Of a stretch of 64,000 nucleotides of DNA, positions 10,438 to 17,874 are shown piece by piece. The stretch is from an uncultured Pelagibacteraceae bacterium (GTDB taxonomy: Bacteria; Pseudomonadota; Alphaproteobacteria; Pelagibacterales; Pelagibacteraceae), in assembly GCA_902573985.1 (NCBI GenBank), contig CACGLS010000001.1, forward strand, positions 62,001-126,000, given 5' to 3'. A program made the position numbers and the translations under genes. The notes below the pieces were generated by a model. The model saw only the letters and a list, made by a program, of their open reading frames with translations, was not told the origin of the DNA and made no database searches. The first letter of the stretch is position 1; every line of letters starts with the position of its first letter.

Positions 10438-10648
10438 TTTAGATGGTTTCTCTTAAATATAGATACTTTTAACATGGATTTAAATTATTTAATAAAAATA
10501 GAGAAAATTAGTGTGATAAAAATGCCACAATAGCGAATTTTCCTCTATTATAGGCTAAAACTGGAGTTAATAAGCCACTAAAAATGTTAAATAGCACTAT
10601 TGTTTTATTAAAACAATTTAAGAATAACAAAAACAATAAGGATATATA
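10438..10648. promoter_or_regulatory. 211-bp divergent leader between the lipoprotein gene and the porin, with two inverted repeats
   Basis: This is one of the two largest gene-free stretches. It holds a long imperfect hairpin: arms at 10497-10509 and 10536-10549 match over 13 bp apart from one bulged C, with an inner TGTG/CACA pair (10512-10515, 10526-10529). A second element at 10600-10616, TTGTTTTATTAAAACAA, is a perfect 8-bp dyad around one base. A Shine-Dalgarno AAGGA (10638-10642) lies 6 bp before the porin ATG. The structures may be operators or a regulatory 5' leader for the abundant porin; I cannot tell which. Confidence 0.6.
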
Positions 10649-11743
10649 ATGAATAAAATAACTAAATTGTTTGTTGTAGTTGCTTCATCTTTACTTATGT
10701 CTGTAGCTGCTGTAGCTGGTGAATTATCAGTAACTGGTTCTGCAAAAGCTTCTTACTTAGTAAACGGTGGTTCAGGTAACAACGACGACAAAGGAATTGG
10801 TATATCTAATGAGTTAAAATTCGCTGCTTCTGGTGAATTAGACAACGGATACTCATGGAGCTACCACATGGAATTGGATCCAAATGGCGGTGGAACAACT
10901 GACGCTGACGATTCATCTCTAGTGATTAATACAAATGGTTTAGGTACTATTGGTATTTTTGACTCAGAAGGTGGTTTATCTACAGAATTAGGTTGGGGTA
11001 TCGGTGCATTAGGAACTGGTATTGACTATGCAAACACAATGGGAGCTTCTGGAACTAACGCTGCTCTTAACTGGGGTTATGACGTGTCAAGCTATCCAAA
11101 CTTACAATATCACTTACCAGCTGATGTATTACCATTAGGTCTTGGCGTAAAAGTAGGTTACGCACCAAATACAGGTGATGGTGATTCAAATGACTTTAAA
11201 AACAGCGGTGGAGCAAACACTGCAGGTGTTGATGGTGACTCTTTAATTCAGTATCAAGTAACTGCTGCTCCTATTGATGGATTAAAAGTTGGTGCTGACT
11301 ATGCTGGTTTCGAAGGAGAAACAGGTAACGCAGACCAAGAGCAATCTGGCGGTAACGTGTACGCACAATATGCTATGGGTAACTTCAAAGTTGGTTATAT
11401 GCAAGGTTTCACAGAAAAAGGTAAATCTACATATGCTAATGGTGATGGTTCATCATTCGACTCTTACGAGTATGATGCTATAGGTATTGAGTTTGCATTA
11501 AACGATGCAGTAACTCTTTCATACTCTACAGAAGAGCATGAAGCAAAAGATAAAGGTCAAATCGCTGACACAGAAACAACTAGAACTACTGTAACAAGAA
11601 CTATGGAAGCAGATGTATTCCAAATTTCTTACAATATCGGTGGTGCTACAGTTGGTTTATTCCACGTAGATACAGATAATTCTGATTTTACAGCTGGAAA
11701 AAACGAGACAAAAACTATAGCTTCAATCGCTATGGAGTTTTAA
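10649..11743 (+). CDS. Major outer-membrane porin (SAR11-type)
   Basis: A 364-residue predicted beta-barrel porin for small solutes. The signal peptide MNKITKLFVVVASSLLMSVA ends near AVA-G (about residues 23/24). The mature part alternates short Gly/Asp/Asn-rich turns with amphipathic strands (KLKVGADYAGF, NFKVGYMQGF). It ends in Phe (IASIAMEF), the usual BAM-recognition signal. Base composition is richer in G and C than in neighbouring genes, with preferred GGT, GCT and AAC codons, as expected for a very highly expressed gene. It is monocistronic, with its own leader and a strong terminator. Confidence 0.9.
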   Translation: MNKITKLFVVVASSLLMSVAAVAGELSVTGSAKASYLVNGGSGNNDDKGIGISNELKFAASGELDNGYSWSYHMELDPNGGGTTDADDSSLVINTNGLGTIGIFDSEGGLSTELGWGIGALGTGIDYANTMGASGTNAALNWGYDVSSYPNLQYHLPADVLPLGLGVKVGYAPNTGDGDSNDFKNSGGANTAGVDGDSLIQYQVTAAPIDGLKVGADYAGFEGETGNADQEQSGGNVYAQYAMGNFKVGYMQGFTEKGKSTYANGDGSSFDSYEYDAIGIEFALNDAVTLSYSTEEHEAKDKGQIADTETTRTTVTRTMEADVFQISYNIGGATVGLFHVDTDNSDFTAGKNETKTIASIAMEF

Positions 11744-11762
11744 TTAATAATTTAATTTAAAC

Positions 11763-12335
11763 TTAAAAAAGCCGGCTAAATATTTTAGCCGGCTTTTTTT
11801 TTACTTCTGAAAATAATGCGAAGCCAGAAGAATTCACGACTTTAAGTTTATTTAAATTTGATGATTTAATACCACCTAGCGGAATTAATTTATTTGATAT
11901 TTGCATTAATAATTTATTAAACTTTACAATCCCAAGTGTTTGATCAGTAATTTTGTAATCAACAATAAATAATTTTGATAATAAAATTTGATTACACCCT
12001 TGTTTTTGTTTTAAGTAAATTTCTTTCAAATTATGTGCAGAACCAATTATTTCGAATTTATTTTTCAAGTGTAAAGGTTTTAAACTCTTATTGTACGCTG
12101 ATAAATATAAACCATCTGCATTTAACAGGCTTGCTAGTTTAATATCGTTAGCTACAAAAAATTTAACAAACTTTGCTCTACATTCTGTCCTGAAATTTTG
12201 TAATTCAGCAATATTCTGCTTTTTATCAAAATTTCTGTAAATAATTACAAACTTATTGTGCTTTTTAATTTTAATTAAATTAATATCTTTAATATTCTGA
12301 ATTATTAAATAATATCTCTTTTTAATTATAAACAT
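11763..12335 (-). CDS. ThiE/TenI-like protein (thiamine phosphate synthase family)
   Basis: A 190-residue protein of the ThiE/TenI TIM-barrel family. Recognisable blocks are FFVANDIKLASLLNADGLYL (about 76-95, matching the INDxxxAxxxxADGVHLGQ region of ThiE), EIIGSAHNLKEI (about 113-124, the vGxSxH block) and IPLGGIKSSN near the end. ThiE couples the thiazole and pyrimidine phosphates of thiamine. The pyrophosphate-binding Gln and some catalytic positions are not obvious, so it may not be a true ThiE. Its C-terminus KKPAKIFSRLF is encoded by the terminator hairpin. The start codon directly abuts that of yggS. Confidence 0.7.
   Translation of the reverse strand: MFIIKKRYYLIIQNIKDINLIKIKKHNKFVIIYRNFDKKQNIAELQNFRTECRAKFVKFFVANDIKLASLLNADGLYLSAYNKSLKPLHLKNKFEIIGSAHNLKEIYLKQKQGCNQILLSKLFIVDYKITDQTLGIVKFNKLLMQISNKLIPLGGIKSSNLNKLKVVNSSGFALFSEVKKKPAKIFSRLF
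11765..11802. terminator. Bidirectional intrinsic terminator after the porin
   Basis: A perfect 10-bp stem (GCCGGCTAAA at 11771-11780, loop TAT, TTTAGCCGGC at 11784-11793) is flanked by an A run on the left and nine T on the right, so it works as a rho-independent terminator on both strands. It ends the porin transcript. On the minus strand the same bases encode the last ~12 codons of the ThiE-like gene. Confidence 0.95.
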
Positions 12336-12986
12336 ATGAACAACATTATCGAAAGATTTAATAAAATAAAATCTAATATTGAAAAGCTAAAACCTGTGTC
12401 AAACACAAAAATTATTGCAGTAAGTAAAACTTTTCCATTAGATCACATTAAACCACTTATAAATTACGGTCATTTACATTACGGTGAAAATAAAGTTCAA
12501 GAGGCATTGGTAAAATGGAAAGATATTAAATATGAAAAAAAAAACCTTCAATTACATATGATTGGTAAATTACAAAGCAACAAGGCTAAAAGCGCTGTCC
12601 AATTGTTTGATTTTATTCACTCATTAGATAATCCAAAACTCGCAGATATTTTATCAAATTCAGAAAAAAATCTTGGAAGAAATTTGAAATATTTTATTCA
12701 AGTTAATGTTGGTAATGAATTACAAAAATCTGGAATTTCGATAGGTGAATTAGAGAGTTTTTATAATTACTGTTCTAAAGAGAAGAATTTAAATGTTATA
12801 GGTTTGATGGTAATTCCTCCAAATGATAATAATTCAAAAAAATATTTCAAGACTCTTAAAGATTTAAATTTAACACTAGGTTTACAAGATCTCAGTATGG
12901 GAATGTCTGCTGATTATCATGATGCTGTATTATTCAATTCTACTTACGTTCGAATTGGGAGTTCAATATTTGGAAAAAGAAATTAG
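12336..12986 (+). CDS. yggS: YggS/PLPBP-family pyridoxal-phosphate homeostasis protein
   Basis: A cytosolic PLP-binding protein that buffers vitamin B6 and amino-acid pools; it has no known enzyme activity. The 216 residues show the fold-III barrel signature. IIAVSKTFP (about residues 25-33) contains the PLP-binding Lys, HYGENKVQEA follows, then HMIGKLQSNKAK, and the phosphate-binding end has LSMGMSADYHDAV and VRIGSSIFG. The ATG touches the ATG of the minus-strand ThiE-like gene (CATATG), so its promoter must lie inside that gene. The stop codon overlaps the stop of the converging transpeptidase gene. Confidence 0.95.
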   Translation: MNNIIERFNKIKSNIEKLKPVSNTKIIAVSKTFPLDHIKPLINYGHLHYGENKVQEALVKWKDIKYEKKNLQLHMIGKLQSNKAKSAVQLFDFIHSLDNPKLADILSNSEKNLGRNLKYFIQVNVGNELQKSGISIGELESFYNYCSKEKNLNVIGLMVIPPNDNNSKKYFKTLKDLNLTLGLQDLSMGMSADYHDAVLFNSTYVRIGSSIFGKRN

Positions 12987-13474
12987 CATATCTTAATCTT
13001 TGTTTTTTTCGTAATAAATCTAATTATTTTTCTTAAATCTGTTTTTTTTACAGCTACACACCCTTTTGTTGGTGAAAACTTTCTATTAGCTACATGAATA
13101 AAAATAGCACTACCTTTATTTTTTTTAATTGGCCTCATATTAAAATTAAGTACAAGAACAATGTCATAGATATTATCTGAGCGATAAAGTTTTTCTGATT
13201 TAAAAGAAAAAGGGTATTTTATGAGTTTATTATACTTTATCGATCTTGGATCGTCGCACCAACCCATATTTTTCTTAATTGGAATCATTTTAAAATTTGT
13301 CAATATGTTTTTAACCTTATCTTTTCTGTAATAAATGTTCGTTATCTTAAATATTCCTCTAGGAGTAATTAAATCTCCCTCCTTTTTTTTGATATTAATT
13401 CCTCTTTTACCAATAGAGCATTTTACTTTATAGTCATCATATAAAAGGTATTTATCTTTAATTAATATATGCAT
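12983..13474 (-). CDS. L,D-transpeptidase (YkuD-domain) family protein
   Basis: A 163-residue YkuD-domain protein. The catalytic block is SAIFIHVANRKFSPTKGCVAV with His127 and the nucleophile Cys139. The TxGC variant, in place of SHGC, is normal for the short alphaproteobacterial subgroup. Upstream are KEGDLITPRGIFKI and GWCDDPRSIKYN, also typical. Such enzymes make or edit 3-3 peptidoglycan cross-links or anchor lipoproteins in the periplasm. No signal peptide is visible at the chosen start, which is odd for a periplasmic enzyme. Its ATG overlaps head-to-head with the regulator gene (ATGCAT). Confidence 0.85.
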   Translation of the reverse strand: MHILIKDKYLLYDDYKVKCSIGKRGINIKKKEGDLITPRGIFKITNIYYRKDKVKNILTNFKMIPIKKNMGWCDDPRSIKYNKLIKYPFSFKSEKLYRSDNIYDIVLVLNFNMRPIKKNKGSAIFIHVANRKFSPTKGCVAVKKTDLRKIIRFITKKTKIKIC

Positions 13475-14095
13475 AAAACTAATATTTTAATTCTTGGGCC
13501 AAAAAGTTTCATATCAACCTTAGTTGAACTTGAAACTCATTTTAACTTTTCTCTTACTGTTAATCAAAACAATTTATCTAATGAGACTTTAAAAAACTTT
13601 GAGGGTATAATCTGTCATGAAGATAATCGTAATAATCCTGAAATAATAAATGTATTATCAAATTCAGAGTATTTTAAAATATTAGCAACAAAGAAAGATA
13701 AATATAACAAAAAAAACTTTGATTGCATTTTACAATTACCAACAACTATCACAGAAATAAATACATTAGTAGAAAGTAGTTTAGCCAAAAAAAAATTTAG
13801 TAAAAATTCGTCAATTAAGATTAAATCTTACCTTTTAGACAAAAATGAAAAAAAATTAATTAAATCAAATAGTTTTGTTGTACTTACTGAAAAAGAAATT
13901 CAACTTCTCGAATTGCTTTTAATGAAAAAAAAAACAATTTCAAAGAATGAGATACTATCCTTAGTTTGGAAGTATGCTATGGATGTTGATACCCATACAG
14001 TTGAGACACATATTTACAGACTAAGAAAAAAGATCCACGATAAATTTATGGATAACAAATTTATCTTTAACAATAAGGATGGCTATTATTTATGA
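13469..14095 (+). CDS. OmpR/PhoB-type winged-helix regulator with degenerate receiver domain
   Basis: A 208-residue transcription regulator. The C-terminal ~85 residues form an OmpR-type winged helix: LTEKEIQLLELLL, ISKNEILSLVWKYAMDVDTHTVETHIYRLRKKI and the wing FNNKDGYYL. The N-terminal ~115 residues have receiver length and begin TNILILGPKSF, but lack the DD pair and the phospho-acceptor Asp; the equivalent strand reads EGIICHEDN. It is therefore probably not controlled by ordinary phosphorylation. No histidine kinase is adjacent. The stop overlaps the start of a tiny arfA-like gene (ATGA). Confidence 0.85.
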   Translation: MHKTNILILGPKSFISTLVELETHFNFSLTVNQNNLSNETLKNFEGIICHEDNRNNPEIINVLSNSEYFKILATKKDKYNKKNFDCILQLPTTITEINTLVESSLAKKKFSKNSSIKIKSYLLDKNEKKLIKSNSFVVLTEKEIQLLELLLMKKKTISKNEILSLVWKYAMDVDTHTVETHIYRLRKKIHDKFMDNKFIFNNKDGYYL

Positions 14096-14199
14096 AAAAA
14101 AGAAATAAATTTGCTAAAGATTTATTTTCAACAAAATATAGAAAAAGAGTAATTAAGCCTAAAAAAGGAAAAGGTAGTTTTAAAAGAAGAAAGAAATGA
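14092..14199 (+). CDS. arfA: Minimal ArfA-like alternative ribosome-rescue factor (35 aa)
   Basis: A 35-residue, strongly basic ORF. The segment YRKRVIKPKKGKGSFKRR closely matches the core of E. coli ArfA (FRQRVEKNKKGKGSYMRK, from memory), the part that lies in the empty mRNA channel of a stalled ribosome and recruits release factor 2. The N-terminal extension and the hydrophobic C-terminal tail of E. coli ArfA are absent, so this would be a minimal form. The ATG overlaps the regulator stop (ATGA), which implies coupled translation. The stop at 14197-14199 lies one base before the converging adenosine-kinase-like gene. Function is inferred from similarity only. Confidence 0.75.
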   Translation: MKKRNKFAKDLFSTKYRKRVIKPKKGKGSFKRRKK

Positions 14200-14200
14200 A

Positions 14201-15133
14201 TTAATTACTTAGTCTAGCGCCGATTATCTGGATTACTTTAGAGGACATTTCTGTTCCAATTTCTAAACTTTCTTTAGACGATTTATTATGAATAAAACCA
14301 TGCAAAAAACCACTTGCAAATAAATCTCCCGCACCAGTCAAATCTTTAACTTTAAGATTTTTTTTGGCTGAGCACTCTATAATTTCATTTTTCTGTATCA
14401 CTAATGCTCCTTTTTCTCCTCGAGTAATAACAATTAACTTATTCAATTCTCTAGCATAATTGATTACTTCATCAATTTTTTTTACATCAATTAGTGCCAT
14501 AATTTCCTGTTCATTTGCAAAAGTTATATCTAATTTATTTTTAACTAATTCGAGAAAATGAGTTTTGTGCCTTTCTACACAAAACAGGTCAGACAACGAC
14601 ATTGCAACTTTGTTGGCACTATTTATAGCTTTTTCAAATGCTTTTTTTGGTTCTCCTTCATCCCAAAGGTAACCTTCTAAAAATAAGATTTCACTATTTT
14701 TTATAGCCTGAGTGTCAATATCATTTTCATTTATTTTTCCAGCTGTACCAAGAAATGTAACCATTGTTCTTTCAGAGTCAGGTGTAATTAATATTAAACA
14801 AGTTCCAGTCGGAACGGCTTCTTTTTTCTTTTGATAGAAGAGCTGTACATTTTCTTTTTTCAATCCTTCTTCATATTTATTACCTAATTTATCGTCATTT
14901 ACTTTACCGATAAAGCCTACTTTGTTTCCTAGTTGTGAAAGACCAACTATTGAGTTTGCAACTGACCCGCCAGAAACAGTTTCTTCAATTTTAAGTGTAG
15001 ATAAAAGTTTTTTAAATTCAGTTTCATCAACAAGTTTCATTGTGCTTTTTGTTAAATTATTCTGAGTAATGAATTTATCATTTACTTTACAAATTACATC
15101 AACGATAGCGTTGCCAATTCCTAATATTTTCAT
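14201..15133 (-). CDS. PfkB-family nucleoside/sugar kinase, probably adenosine kinase
   Basis: A 310-residue ribokinase-fold enzyme. Features are the N-terminal GIGNAIVDVICKV, the glycine-rich VSGGSVANSIVGLSQLG (about 54-70) that binds the nucleoside or sugar, and the anion hole and catalytic base in DLTGAGDLFASGF (Asp270). The N-terminal pattern and SLSDLFCVERHK are closest to the adenosine-kinase group common in alphaproteobacteria, which returns adenosine to AMP; a sugar kinase cannot be excluded. It ends the chaperone-dapB-nth run and begins directly after the nth stop. Confidence 0.85.
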   Translation of the reverse strand: MKILGIGNAIVDVICKVNDKFITQNNLTKSTMKLVDETEFKKLLSTLKIEETVSGGSVANSIVGLSQLGNKVGFIGKVNDDKLGNKYEEGLKKENVQLFYQKKKEAVPTGTCLILITPDSERTMVTFLGTAGKINENDIDTQAIKNSEILFLEGYLWDEGEPKKAFEKAINSANKVAMSLSDLFCVERHKTHFLELVKNKLDITFANEQEIMALIDVKKIDEVINYARELNKLIVITRGEKGALVIQKNEIIECSAKKNLKVKDLTGAGDLFASGFLHGFIHNKSSKESLEIGTEMSSKVIQIIGARLSN

Positions 15134-15787
15134 TTAAGCTTTTTTTGTTTTAATAGGTTTTTTTCTATTTGGATAACAGCTTTTGCAAATTTTACAAGTT
15201 ATTCCATAACAATCTCTAGCCTTACAATGTTCCCTTCCGTACCAAATTATTTGGAGATGAAGTCTGTTCCAGTATTTTTTTGGAAAGGCTGCTTTTAAAT
15301 CTTTTTCTGTTTGCACAACATTTTTGCCATTCGTTAAACCCCATCTTTGAGCTAATCTATGAATATGAGTATCTACTGGGAAAGCAGGAAAACCAAAACC
15401 TTGAGACATAACAACACTTGCAGTCTTGTGACCAACACCAGGTAACTGCTCTAATTCTTCATAGGTACTTGGTACTTTGCCTTTATATTTTTCAACTAAA
15501 GTTTTAGATAAATAAAAAATACTTTTAGCTTTTATCCTAAATATTCCTATTCTTTTAATTAACCGCTCAATTTTTTTTCTACCAAGTTTTACAAAATGAA
15601 TTGGTTTATTATACTTTGGGTAAATGACTTTTGTAACATTATTCACATTTACATCCGTACATTGGGCTGAAAGCAATACAGAAACTAAAAGAGTAAAAGT
15701 ATTTTTGTAATTTAATGGTATAGGAACTTTAGGATACGTTTTATTCAATATCCTTAAAATAATTTTAGCTTTTTGTTTATTGTTCAC
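15134..15787 (-). CDS. nth: Endonuclease III (Nth), with unusual cysteine spacing
   Basis: DNA glycosylase/AP lyase that removes oxidised pyrimidines. The 217 residues include the helix-hairpin-helix LPGVGHKTASVV with the catalytic Lys and the catalytic Asp in VDTHIHRLAQR. The C-terminal iron-sulfur loop is odd: cysteines at about 188, 193, 198, 201 and 204 (C-x4-C-x4-C-x2-C-x2-C), where the standard loop is C-x6-C-x2-C-x5-C. Four of the five could still hold a 4Fe-4S cluster in another arrangement. The gene overlaps dapB by 4 bp. Confidence 0.95.
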   Translation of the reverse strand: MNNKQKAKIILRILNKTYPKVPIPLNYKNTFTLLVSVLLSAQCTDVNVNNVTKVIYPKYNKPIHFVKLGRKKIERLIKRIGIFRIKAKSIFYLSKTLVEKYKGKVPSTYEELEQLPGVGHKTASVVMSQGFGFPAFPVDTHIHRLAQRWGLTNGKNVVQTEKDLKAAFPKKYWNRLHLQIIWYGREHCKARDCYGITCKICKSCYPNRKKPIKTKKA

Positions 15788-16560
15788 CTAAAGTTAAGAA
15801 GGTCCCTCATAGAATAAAGACCCGCTTTTTTAGACATTAACCAAGCTGCAGCAGTCAAAGCACCTTCAGAATATAATGCTCTGTCAAAAGATTCGTGGTT
15901 AAGTTTTATAATTTCTTTTCCACTAGAAAATCTTACCTCATGCTCACCAATCACTTCACCTTTACGAATAGAATTGAAATTAATTTTTTTTGCATAAGGA
16001 AATGATTTTTTATTTAAATATTTTTTACCAATTAAATTGTAAAAATTTTTATTTTTCCCATCGGCTATTCCTCTACCTAACATTAAGGCTGTGCCTGACG
16101 GATAATCAACTTTATGTTTATGATGTACTTCATAGACTTTACTTAAAAAATTATTTCCAAGAGATTTCGAAGCAATTTCAGTTAAATACATAAGCAAATT
16201 TACTCCTAAACTCATATTACCTGCTTTAAGTATAGGAATTTTTCTAGAATACTTTTTTATTAAATTTTCTTCTTTTTTTGAAAACCCCGTGGTTCCAATG
16301 ACAACTCTTTTTTTTAATTTGGATGCGATCCTCAATATTTCTAATGTGCATTTAGGAACAGTAAAGTCTATTATCACATTTGATTTTTTAAATGCATCAA
16401 CGCTATTTTTAAGAGGTTTAATTCCTTCAATTTTTCTATTTACAAATCTATTTTCTGTTAAAGAAACTAATCTAAAATTACTATTTTTTTTTGAGGATTT
16501 AATGAGCTGTTGACCCATTCTTCCCATAAATCCAGAAATAGATAAATTTATTTTTCTCAT
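15784..16560 (-). CDS. dapB: 4-hydroxy-tetrahydrodipicolinate reductase DapB
   Basis: Reduces the cyclic intermediate of the lysine/diaminopimelate pathway with NAD(P)H. The 258-residue protein has the N-terminal nucleotide-binding SGFMGRMGQQLI (about 8-19), VVIGTTGFSKKE, and the substrate site HHKHKVDYPSGTAL (about 147-160) with its catalytic His and Lys. The end EGALTAAAWLMSKKAGLYSM is the family C-terminus. Length is normal. Its ATG overlaps the stop of a 56-residue membrane-protein gene (ATGA), which ties it into the dnaJ transcript. Confidence 0.97.
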   Translation of the reverse strand: MRKINLSISGFMGRMGQQLIKSSKKNSNFRLVSLTENRFVNRKIEGIKPLKNSVDAFKKSNVIIDFTVPKCTLEILRIASKLKKRVVIGTTGFSKKEENLIKKYSRKIPILKAGNMSLGVNLLMYLTEIASKSLGNNFLSKVYEVHHKHKVDYPSGTALMLGRGIADGKNKNFYNLIGKKYLNKKSFPYAKKINFNSIRKGEVIGEHEVRFSSGKEIIKLNHESFDRALYSEGALTAAAWLMSKKAGLYSMRDLLNFR

Positions 16561-16727
16561 AAACTAATAAAATAAATGATTACAATAATAACTAGTGTAA
16601 TTATAGCCCAAATAGATAAATTTCTTAAAAATTCTTTTAATTTGTAATTTGTAGAGAGAAAACTGGGCAAAATTAAAATTAGAACCGCAATAAGAAAAAT
16701 TGCGGACATTATTTGATCAGTGCTCAT
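16557..16727 (-). CDS. Small two-helix membrane protein between dnaJ and dapB (56 aa)
   Basis: An overlooked short ORF starting at ATG 16727, 5 bp after the dnaJ stop, and ending with TGA overlapping the dapB ATG. These tight junctions on both sides strongly suggest a real gene. It has two hydrophobic helices (about residues 6-24 and 38-54) joined by a basic linker, NYKLKEFLRN, then IWAIITLVIIVIIYF. This layout resembles the N-terminal membrane anchor of the alphaproteobacterial TIGR02281 aspartic-protease-like proteins, but the protease domain is missing. That resemblance is from memory and uncertain; function is unknown. Confidence 0.7.
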   Translation of the reverse strand: MSTDQIMSAIFLIAVLILILPSFLSTNYKLKEFLRNLSIWAIITLVIIVIIYFISL

Positions 16728-16732
16728 TTATT

Positions 16733-17854
16733 TTACGAATTTCTCCAAAATTTTTTAGCCTTTTCAAAAAAACTTTTTATTACTGGATCTGGCTTATTAG
16801 ACTCAATTTTATTAAATTCTTCTAAAATCTCTTTTTGTCTTTTGGAAAGTGACGTAGGAACTTGTGTAACTACTCTAATATAAAGATCACCAAAAACACT
16901 TCTTCTCAAAACAGGCATGCCTTTACCTTTTAATCTAAACTGTTTTCCATGCTGCGTACCTGCTGGTATCTTAATTTTAGATTTTCCCCCATCAATAGAG
17001 GGGACTTCTACCGAAGTTCCTAAAGCTGCATCTGAAAAAGAAATCGGTAATTCATAATATAAATTTTCATCTGACCTTTTAAAAATATTATGATTGTCTA
17101 TTGAAATAAATAAATATAAGTCTCCACTAGAGCCACCCTTAGATCCAGCCTCGCCTTTGCCAGACAATCTTATTCTCGTTCCGTCGTCAACTCCCTTTGG
17201 AATTTTTACTGTTACATTTTCGTTTGCTTGCGTTTTTCCATTTCCACTACAGATACTACAAGGTGTTCCTATCATTTCTCCATAGCCACTACACTGCGGA
17301 CAAGTTTGTTGAACTGTAAAAAAACCTTGGTTTGTTCTTACTTTTCCTCTGCCAGAGCAATAATCGCATCTTATTGGTTTAGATCCTTTTGCTGCACCAC
17401 TACCTGAACAAGATTTACATGATTTATAAGTAGTATATCTTACATTTTTTTCAGTTCCTTTATAAGCATCTTCTAAACTAATACTTACATCGTATCTTAA
17501 ATCATTACCTCTATTGCTAGTTCTTCTCGAAGAGCTGCTACCAAAGTCACTAAAAAAATCCTCAAATATATCTGAGAAAGAAGAGGTATCAAATCCTCCA
17601 AAACCTTGAAATCCGCTTCCACTACCTCCCTCAAAAGCAGCATGACCGAACTGATCATAGTTAGACTTTCTTTTTTCATCTGAAAGTATGTGGTAAGCTT
17701 CGCTGGCCTCTTTAAACTTTTCTTCAGAAGCTTTGTCACCTTTAGTTTTATCTGGATGGTACTTGAGAGCTAGTTTTCTGTAAGCTTTTTTTATATCGTC
17801 TTTTGAAGCTCCTTTTGGGATACCTAAGACATCATAACAATCTCTTTTAGCCAC
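16733..17854 (-). CDS. dnaJ: Chaperone DnaJ
   Basis: Hsp40 co-chaperone that delivers unfolded proteins to DnaK and stimulates its ATPase. The 373 residues hold a J domain with the HPD tripeptide in KYHPDKTKGD (about 32-41), a Gly/Phe/Ser-rich linker, the zinc domain with four CxxCxGxG repeats (CKSCSGSG, CDYCSGRG, CPQCSGYG, CSICSGNG, about 144-208), and the C-terminal substrate-binding part. It starts with GTG, chosen because a clear AGGAG Shine-Dalgarno lies a few bases upstream in the 20-bp gap after dnaK. Confidence 0.98.
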   Translation of the reverse strand: MAKRDCYDVLGIPKGASKDDIKKAYRKLALKYHPDKTKGDKASEEKFKEASEAYHILSDEKRKSNYDQFGHAAFEGGSGSGFQGFGGFDTSSFSDIFEDFFSDFGSSSSRRTSNRGNDLRYDVSISLEDAYKGTEKNVRYTTYKSCKSCSGSGAAKGSKPIRCDYCSGRGKVRTNQGFFTVQQTCPQCSGYGEMIGTPCSICSGNGKTQANENVTVKIPKGVDDGTRIRLSGKGEAGSKGGSSGDLYLFISIDNHNIFKRSDENLYYELPISFSDAALGTSVEVPSIDGGKSKIKIPAGTQHGKQFRLKGKGMPVLRRSVFGDLYIRVVTQVPTSLSKRQKEILEEFNKIESNKPDPVIKSFFEKAKKFWRNS

Positions 17855-17874
17855 AGGACGTCTCCTTTTTTATC

